5,568 bases of DNA from an uncultured Muribaculaceae bacterium (lineage in GTDB: Bacteria > Bacteroidota > Bacteroidia > Bacteroidales > Muribaculaceae), in NCBI GenBank assembly GCA_910586175.1, contig CAJUIJ010000165.1:1-5568 (forward strand). The letters are read 5' to 3'. This document shows, piece after piece, positions 1-4,306 of the stretch (positions are counted from its first letter, which is position 1; every line of letters starts with the position of its first letter). The notes beneath the pieces are model-generated. The model was not told the origin of the DNA. It made no database searches and saw nothing but the letters and a program-made list of their open reading frames with translations. The position numbers and the translations under genes were made by a program.

Positions 1-72
1 CATATTTACCTTGACGCAAACCAAGCTGCATCGCGAACTGGGGGAGAGGAGACTCCGTCGACGACTACAATG

Positions 73-1113
73 CTAATAAGTGGGGAGCGAGTCGCGGTAG
101 GTGCGACGCATTATCTCTGCGGCCACTGCGCTGCGGTAGTGCGTGCGGTCGTAGAAGTTGCCCGGTGTGTGGCGCATTGATTCCAGTTCGGCGCTGTAGT
201 CATACACCCTTTCCGGTCCGAATATTGCTTTAAGCATTCTCAAAGCCTCTTTGTCAGTATACTTGCCGTCGAGACTCGGACCGATTACAACCCTGTAGTC
301 AGTTCCCTCTCTTGCAAGTAAGGCTGCTATATGGATTGCATCCTCCATACTGCACGGTCTGATTTTTCTTTTCAACTCCGCAGGCTTCTCCTCAAGAAAT
401 TTTGTGTGTCCGTAACGCTGCATATATTCCAGAGGATTGTTGTCAAGTTCGTGGTCGGCTTCAGGATGGTATTCCTCATTGCGAAGCATATCCATGCGTG
501 TAGTTACGGTGTCGAGCAGAACCCTTGCGCCAATCATGACCGGCTTTCCTACTACATTTGATGCGATGTAATTGCGCATGAACTCCCGATTGTAAAAACT
601 CTTCAACATAAACCAATGGTAACCAAGTCTGCTCCTGTCGGGGTCAATCTTCCAATGGTCGATAAACGAAGGCGCTTCTATATCATAAAACGATAATATG
701 TCCGGTGCTAAAACTATCAGCGCATTCTTGATATGGGCGCCGCGCCTTACCACATACTCCATCTTAAGCCGCATGGAATGCAGCGTCTCTGACGATGAAT
801 CAAGATGGATGCCACTCGAACCTTCAGGCAAGTAACGCATCCACTCGTCAAGCCTGTAGTACTTGCTGAGCGACGAGCCAAAGATGAAGGAATCATAGTG
901 CAGCGAGTCAAAATTGCGGTCGAAATTGTCAATTACCAGCACTCCCTTATTCACTCCGGGGCTGATGCGACCGTCGGGATAGTAGTCATCATAATCACGC
1001 ACCACCTTGAAAGGGTCGACAAGCAAGTATGCGCCCGCAAGCAGTGCAACCGGAGGGAGCGCCGCCAATGCCAATTTCTTTATGAAGCGTGTCACTTGAC
1101 TCATTTCTTGCAT
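73..1113 (-). CDS. SGNH-hydrolase-like membrane-anchored protein, partner of the adjacent MBOAT acyltransferase
   Basis: The 346-residue protein has a short basic N-terminus and one hydrophobic segment (about residues 12-34), then a soluble region, so it is probably an N-terminally anchored periplasmic protein. Around residues 76-82 it reads FIFGSSL, which resembles the GDSL block of SGNH esterases with Ser81 as the candidate nucleophile. Near the C-terminus FYDRTHY supplies an Asp-x-x-His pair (Asp322, His325) in the position expected for the other catalytic residues. The order Ser first, Asp-x-x-His last is like DltD or PatB, not AlgX, where Asp-His comes first. The gene starts 9 bp after the MBOAT stop codon, so the two are almost certainly co-transcribed and act together: the MBOAT protein moves an acyl group across the membrane and this protein would place it on, or remove it from, a glycan. 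The target glycan is not shown by the sequence. A second ATG at codon 4 (base 1104) is an equally possible start; neither has a Shine-Dalgarno motif. The family assignment rests on motifs and context, as the middle of the protein is not recognisable to me. Confidence 0.8.
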   Translation of the reverse strand: MQEMSQVTRFIKKLALAALPPVALLAGAYLLVDPFKVVRDYDDYYPDGRISPGVNKGVLVIDNFDRNFDSLHYDSFIFGSSLSKYYRLDEWMRYLPEGSSGIHLDSSSETLHSMRLKMEYVVRRGAHIKNALIVLAPDILSFYDIEAPSFIDHWKIDPDRSRLGYHWFMLKSFYNREFMRNYIASNVVGKPVMIGARVLLDTVTTRMDMLRNEEYHPEADHELDNNPLEYMQRYGHTKFLEEKPAELKRKIRPCSMEDAIHIAALLAREGTDYRVVIGPSLDGKYTDKEALRMLKAIFGPERVYDYSAELESMRHTPGNFYDRTHYRSAVAAEIMRRTYRDSLPTY

Positions 1114-1122
1114 ATAAAAAGA

Positions 1123-2634
1123 TCAGAACTGAAAGTATATGAATGGCATCTCAGAATATCCGCTCGTTAGCACCAATATTATACAGAGCCAATATAATCC
1201 ATAACGCATCCAACCGCTTTGTGGCATTCGCTCCATGGGGAAATAGAGTCGGCGCGCCCTCCATTCCAATGCAAACATTATCGCAATGAATGCCCAAATA
1301 TAGTTGCGGGCCACAAAAATAGAGGCAGGCTCATAAGCAAGTGAGGTGAACACAGCTGTAGCTGCAAGTACAGCAAAGCCCCATCGTGTCATAAGCCTTA
1401 AGCGTGCCCCAAACTTTCGCCAAGCAATGATCATGCCGGTAGCCAACACCGCTGATACTGCAAGCGGCAAAGCGCATCGAGCTATGATGCTTGCAGCTTC
1501 CATAATGCTCGGGCTCACAAACAGCACCCAACCTATCGCTGTCACAAACAGTGTGACCGGTATACTGTATGAACGAACTGCTGTTTCCGTTTTACGTGTT
1601 CCGATAATGCGGTATGCCACCATTAGAATGCCCCAGTATATACCCCATGCCACAAAGTGCATCTTTGCGCCATGCCAGAGACCGGATAGAAGGAATACTG
1701 TAAAGATATTAAGGAACGTCCGCACGTTGCCTCTGCGCGACCCCCCGAGAGGAATATATACATAATCTCTGAACCATGACATCAGCGACATGTTCCAACG
1801 TCGCCAGAACTCGCGGATGTCGGTGGCAAAATAAGGGTAGCGGAAATTCTCGCAAAGTCTTATGCCGAGACATTTCGCTGCTCCTATCGCAATGTCGCAA
1901 TAACCGGAAAAATCACAATATATCTGCACGCTAAATAATATCGTGGTCAGTGTAGCCGCAATTGCCGATGACGATGCTGACGGCATGTAATGACTCACCA
2001 TGGCTCCGCAAGGATCTGCTATCACCACCTTTTTGAGCAGTCCCCACAAGATGCGCCGAAGGCCCTGCACCTGGTCGTCATATCGCCACTCCGCCGCTCT
2101 CTTGAACTGCGGCAGTAACGATGAAGCTTTCTCTATCGGGCCGGCAACCAACTGCGGGAAGAAGCTGACAAACAGCGCAAAGTTTACATAATTGCTCTCT
2201 GCGTTGACTCTTCTCTTATATACATCAACAGCATATCCGATAAGTTGAAAAGTGAAAAATGATACCCCTACAGGCACGATGATGCCGAGCACCGGCAAGC
2301 TGAGATCAGGAAAGAACAATCCGGCCACGCGCACGAATTGTGCGCTGAAGAAGTCAAGATATTTGAATGTGACCAACATTGCCACATTGAAGCAGACGCT
2401 TATGGCTGTCCATAGCCTGCTGCGACCACGCTCCGTGGCGAGTGCCAACAGATATGTCACAGTGATGCTCGAAAGAATAAGAGAGATGAAGCGCCAGTCC
2501 CACCATCCGTAGAAGAAAAGGCTGCCGGCAAGCAGAAACATGTTCCTCGCCCGATGACCGAAACGGTTCAGCCACCAGTAGCACACATATATACATGTGA
2601 AAAATAAGAAGAATGCGAGCGAATGAAAATTCAT
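1123..2634 (-). CDS. MBOAT family membrane-bound O-acyltransferase (AlgI/PatA/DltB-like)
   Basis: This is a polytopic inner-membrane protein that, by family, takes an acyl (usually acetyl) group from the cytoplasm and passes it outward for O-acylation of a glycan. I place the start at the ATG at 2634 (503 residues), because MNFHSLAFFLFF is the typical N-terminus of the family; the ATG at 2664 would add ten residues with no family resemblance. Visible landmarks, numbered from that start, are RNMFLLAGSLFFYGWWDWRF (30-49), VGVSFFTFQLIGYAVDVY (122-139), FFPQLVAGPIE (158-168), YCDFSGYCDIAIG (239-251), EFWRRWNMSLMSWFRDYVYI (275-294) with PLGGSRRG following, SGLWHGA (317-323) with the invariant His321, and the usual ending FIYFQF. 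About ten or more hydrophobic helices are evident. Length fits the AlgI-like group. The second conserved His of the family (RRWHIS) is replaced by Asn281 (AAC). The SGNH-like gene follows after 9 bp. No glycosyltransferase or polysaccharide gene is visible to name the substrate. Confidence 0.93.
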   Translation of the reverse strand: MNFHSLAFFLFFTCIYVCYWWLNRFGHRARNMFLLAGSLFFYGWWDWRFISLILSSITVTYLLALATERGRSRLWTAISVCFNVAMLVTFKYLDFFSAQFVRVAGLFFPDLSLPVLGIIVPVGVSFFTFQLIGYAVDVYKRRVNAESNYVNFALFVSFFPQLVAGPIEKASSLLPQFKRAAEWRYDDQVQGLRRILWGLLKKVVIADPCGAMVSHYMPSASSSAIAATLTTILFSVQIYCDFSGYCDIAIGAAKCLGIRLCENFRYPYFATDIREFWRRWNMSLMSWFRDYVYIPLGGSRRGNVRTFLNIFTVFLLSGLWHGAKMHFVAWGIYWGILMVAYRIIGTRKTETAVRSYSIPVTLFVTAIGWVLFVSPSIMEAASIIARCALPLAVSAVLATGMIIAWRKFGARLRLMTRWGFAVLAATAVFTSLAYEPASIFVARNYIWAFIAIMFALEWRARRLYFPMERMPQSGWMRYGLYWLCIILVLTSGYSEMPFIYFQF

Positions 2635-2687
2635 TGTGAAGGTGATGCAGGGAGTATCCGGCAACTGTTTCTGCCTATTTGTGAATG

Positions 2688-2695
2688 CAAATTTA
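2688..2695 (-). promoter_or_regulatory. Candidate -7 promoter element for the MBOAT/SGNH operon
   Basis: Read on the minus strand this is TAAATTTG, an exact match to the Bacteroidota -7 consensus TAnnTTTG. It lies 53 bp upstream of the chosen MBOAT start at 2634, giving an estimated leader of about 45 nt. It is downstream of nothing but A/T-rich intergenic DNA. No good TTTG is found at the -33 distance, so the match is only half of a promoter, and A/T-rich sequence produces such octamers by chance fairly often. Confidence 0.45.
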
Positions 2696-2703
2696 ATAAA
2701 AAA

Positions 2704-2735
2704 TATGCCAATCCGGATTTTTTTGATTATTTTTG
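2704..2735 (+). promoter_or_regulatory. Candidate promoter for ftsE
   Basis: TATTTTTG at 2728-2735 matches the Bacteroidota -7 consensus TAnnTTTG exactly. Twenty bases upstream, TATG at 2704-2707 matches three of four bases of the -33 TTTG. Transcription would begin near 2742, leaving a leader of about 16 nt before the ATG at 2758. The region is shared with the divergent MBOAT operon. Confidence 0.5.
2710..2719. repeat. Perfect 10-bp palindrome between divergent promoters
   Basis: AATCCGGATT is a perfect inverted repeat with no central spacer. Its centre (about 2714.5) is close to the midpoint (about 2711.5) between the two opposing -7 boxes at 2688-2695 and 2728-2735. A regulator bound here would cover the -33 zones of both promoters. 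It is followed by a run of T on the plus strand, but a 10-bp palindrome with no loop cannot form a useful terminator hairpin. A regulatory role is inferred from position alone. Confidence 0.35.
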
Positions 2736-2757
2736 CTTATAATTTGAACACACTTAG

Positions 2758-3426
2758 ATGAGTATAATAGTAGATTACAATAAAGTGGAGGTGGATCGTG
2801 CGGAGCGTATGGTGCTCCATGATGTCACTTTCCGCATAGAGGAGGGGGAGTTCTGCTACCTTGTGGGCAGAGTGGGTAGCGGCAAGAGTTCGCTCATGAA
2901 GACCATGTATGCCGATGTGCCGGTATCGCAAGGCGAAAAGGCAGAGGTGCTCGGCTTTGACCTTATCGGCATAAAGAAAAAGCAGGTGCCTTATCTTCGG
3001 CGTGCCATGGGCATAGTGTTTCAGGACTTCCAGCTCCTTCAGGACCGTTCGGCTGTCGACAACTTGCGCTTTGTGCTGAAAGCCACAGGCTGGAAATCGA
3101 AAGATGAGATGGAGCAGCGCATCGAGGAAGTCCTGAAAGCAGTGGGCATGGAAAACAAGGGCTATAAGATGCCCCATGAGTTGAGCGGTGGTGAGCAACA
3201 GCGCATAGTCATAGCTCGCGCATTGCTCAATAGCCCCAAGCTTATATTGGCTGACGAGCCTACCGGAAACCTCGACCCGCAGACAGGCTACAATATAGTG
3301 AAACTGCTGCATCAGCTCGCCGACAACGGCACAGCAATACTGATGGCCACGCACAATCTCCAGATGGTAGAGGATTTTCCAGCCCGTGTGCTCCGATGCG
3401 AAGACAAAAAACTCATCGACGCGTAA
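2758..3426 (+). CDS. ftsE: FtsE-type cell-division ABC transporter ATP-binding protein
   Basis: The 222-residue protein is a single complete ABC ATPase domain. It has a Walker A GRVGSGKS (37-44, with Lys43), Q-loop Gln89 in VFQDFQLL, the signature LSGGEQQR (142-149), Walker B LILADEP (162-168, with catalytic Glu167), a D-loop NLD (171-173) and the switch His199 in ATHN. The QDFQLLQDRSAVDN stretch and the PHELSGGEQQRIVIARALLN stretch are characteristic of FtsE rather than of LolD or other short ABC ATPases. FtsE works with the membrane protein FtsX, coupling ATP hydrolysis at the division site to activation of peptidoglycan hydrolases. No ftsX gene is next to it, so its partner must be elsewhere in the genome. 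An in-frame TAG directly precedes the ATG (2755-2757), which fixes the N-terminus at or after 2758. All catalytic motifs are intact. The precise FtsE name is a family-level judgement; a related ATPase for another FtsX/MacB-type permease is the alternative. Confidence 0.9.
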   Translation: MSIIVDYNKVEVDRAERMVLHDVTFRIEEGEFCYLVGRVGSGKSSLMKTMYADVPVSQGEKAEVLGFDLIGIKKKQVPYLRRAMGIVFQDFQLLQDRSAVDNLRFVLKATGWKSKDEMEQRIEEVLKAVGMENKGYKMPHELSGGEQQRIVIARALLNSPKLILADEPTGNLDPQTGYNIVKLLHQLADNGTAILMATHNLQMVEDFPARVLRCEDKKLIDA

Positions 3427-3465
3427 CGCAATTAATCTAAAATAATCCTCCAAAGTCATAATAAT

Positions 3466-3780
3466 ATGAGAAGACCGAAAGCTCTTAAAAAGATTGTAGA
3501 TATAATAAGAAAAGTTGCTCCCAAGGCTGAGATCATTTTATTTGGGTCGGAGGCAAGGGGGGAAGCGCGTCCGGACTCTGATTTTGATATTTTGATTTTG
3601 GAAGATACTGAGTCAATTTCCTTGTCAAGAGCAAAGGAGATTACCGATCCTCTATTTATGTTAGCTTATGATGAGGGAATCGAAGTTCAGCCAATTCTTC
3701 GTACCAAACATGAATGGGAAAACCGCCCATGTGTAACACCGTTCTATAACAATGTAATGACCGATGGAATACGCTTATGA
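3466..3780 (+). CDS. Minimal nucleotidyltransferase (MNT-type antitoxin)
   Basis: The 104-residue protein is a minimal nucleotidyltransferase of the DNA polymerase beta fold. The signature is clear: FGSEARG followed by DSDFDI, giving Gly27-Ser28, ten residues, then Asp39-x-Asp41, the metal-binding pair. The third acidic position is probably Glu73 in GIEVQPIL, where family members usually have Asp. Its length is normal for the family. The gene overlaps the next one, a HEPN protein, by four bases (ATGA), which implies translational coupling. In characterised MNT-HEPN pairs the nucleotidyltransferase neutralises the HEPN toxin by adding AMP to it, and I infer that role here from the pairing. The gene begins 39 bp after ftsE and has no promoter match of its own. 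It is much richer in A/T than ftsE or mutA (about 38% G+C in a hand-counted 60-base sample, 3601-3660), which suggests acquisition. Confidence 0.85.
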   Translation: MRRPKALKKIVDIIRKVAPKAEIILFGSEARGEARPDSDFDILILEDTESISLSRAKEITDPLFMLAYDEGIEVQPILRTKHEWENRPCVTPFYNNVMTDGIRL

Positions 3781-4172
3781 ATATGACTCCAAATATGACC
3801 CAATTGATTGAGTATAGGCTTAAAAGGTCAAAGGAAACTTATAAGGATGCAGAATTGCTGATAAATGGAGGTAGTTATATTTCCGGTGTCAACAGAATTT
3901 ATTATGCATGCTTCTACAGTGTTCTTGCATATCTCCATAAAATTAATGTTTCTGCGAGAACGCATGAGGGTGTTAAAGCCATGTTTGGTCTTCATCTGGT
4001 GAAAACCGGAAAAATAGAAAAGGAATTTGCAGCCTTTTATTCAAGGGTTTTGTCAAAGAGGATTAGTGGAGACTATGATGAGTTTGAGAAAATCTCTGAG
4101 TTGGAGGCAAGGGATTTTTTGACTGAAGCAGAAAAGTTTATAAATAAAATCGAAGAAGTTGTGCGCGATTGA
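3777..4172 (+). CDS. HEPN domain protein (UPF0332-like), presumed toxin of an MNT-HEPN pair
   Basis: The 131-residue protein is predicted to be all-helical. It carries the conserved blocks of the UPF0332 group of HEPN proteins: NRIYYACFYSVLAYL (39-53), THEGVKAMFGLHLVKTG (62-78), LSKRISGDYDEF (92-103) and a C-terminal amphipathic helix in which EAEKFI follows a short acidic stretch. HEPN toxins are generally RNases that use an Arg-X4-6-His motif. At that place this protein has Arg95-ISGD-Tyr100, with Tyr in the His position, which I believe is usual for UPF0332 members, so RNase activity cannot be assumed. The start overlaps the stop of the nucleotidyltransferase gene (ATGA at 3777-3780); ATGs at 3783 and 3795 are alternative starts. 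A hand-counted 60-base sample (3841-3900) is about 35% G+C. The two genes together fit a toxin-antitoxin module with the antitoxin first; a different AMP-transfer or stress role is possible. Confidence 0.82.
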   Translation: MNMTPNMTQLIEYRLKRSKETYKDAELLINGGSYISGVNRIYYACFYSVLAYLHKINVSARTHEGVKAMFGLHLVKTGKIEKEFAAFYSRVLSKRISGDYDEFEKISELEARDFLTEAEKFINKIEEVVRD

Positions 4173-4182
4173 GGGCATAACT

Positions 4183-4214
4183 TTTGTTTTATTGCGAAAT
4201 TCGCATTATATTTG
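4183..4214 (+). promoter_or_regulatory. Strong Bacteroidota-type promoter for mutA
   Basis: TTTG at 4183-4186 and TATATTTG at 4207-4214 are separated by exactly 20 bases. This matches the Bacteroidota primary sigma consensus (TTTG, 19-21 bases, TAnnTTTG) at every defined position. Transcription should begin near 4221, giving a leader of about 86 nt before the ATG at 4307. The promoter starts only about 10 bases after the HEPN stop codon, so mutA appears to be transcribed independently of the toxin-antitoxin pair. Confidence 0.72.
4193..4205. repeat. Inverted repeat in the mutA promoter spacer (candidate operator)
   Basis: TGCGAA-A-TTCGCA is a perfect inverted repeat with 6-bp arms around one central base, located wholly between the -33 and -7 boxes. 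A repressor bound there would block RNA polymerase. It could also act as a short hairpin at the end of the upstream operon, but there is no loop and no T tail, so a terminator is unlikely. Part of it (AAATTCGC) recurs at 4294-4301, just before the mutA start. Confidence 0.35.
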
Positions 4215-4221
4215 TGCCATA

Positions 4222-4252
4222 AAGTGTGGGCAAACCCCGTTTGTCACCACTT
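4222..4252 (+). promoter_or_regulatory. 5'-leader stem-loop of the mutA mRNA
   Basis: AAGTG (4222-4226) pairs with CACTT (4248-4252), and GGCAAAC (4229-4235) pairs with GTTTGTC (4239-4245, including one G-U pair). A 2x2 internal loop separates the two stems and the apical loop is CCC. The hairpin begins within a base or two of the predicted transcription start, so it would be the 5'-terminal structure of the message. Such structures can protect mRNA from decay or bind a regulator. It has no T tail, so it is not a terminator, and it is far too small to be a cobalamin riboswitch. Confidence 0.45.
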
Positions 4253-4306
4253 CTGCAATTGACATTTAACAACAAAATAAGCTAATACCACAAAAATTCG
4301 CTTAAA

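Noticed and set aside
1..72. Short open stretches at the left edge: a plus-strand tail ending in TAA at 74-76 with a basic C-terminus, and a minus-strand ATG at 29-31 running off the edge.
   Set aside because: Only about 10-24 codons are visible in each, they conflict with one another, and neither shows a recognisable motif. I also see no terminator hairpin for the SGNH-like gene here.
805..1170. A 121-residue plus-strand open frame opposite the SGNH-like gene.
   Set aside because: It overlaps the operon antisense, spans the junction of two real genes, and shows no motif; likewise 331-561 and 1346-1765 on the plus strand.
2737..3459. A 240-residue open frame on the minus strand across the whole of ftsE.
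   Set aside because: It lies opposite an intact, clearly conserved ABC ATPase and its translation shows no domain or motif; it is an antisense by-product of the ftsE codon pattern.
3427..3465. Independent promoter or autoregulatory operator for the nucleotidyltransferase/HEPN pair.
   Set aside because: The 39-bp gap holds no TAnnTTTG box and no inverted repeat that I can see.
4193..4205. Intrinsic terminator for the toxin-antitoxin pair.
   Set aside because: The inverted repeat has a one-base centre, which cannot form a hairpin loop with all pairs intact, and it is not followed by a T run.
4173..4306. Cobalamin riboswitch in the mutA leader.
   Set aside because: The leader is only about 86 nt and has no B12-box-like sequence or multi-stem architecture; only one simple hairpin is present.
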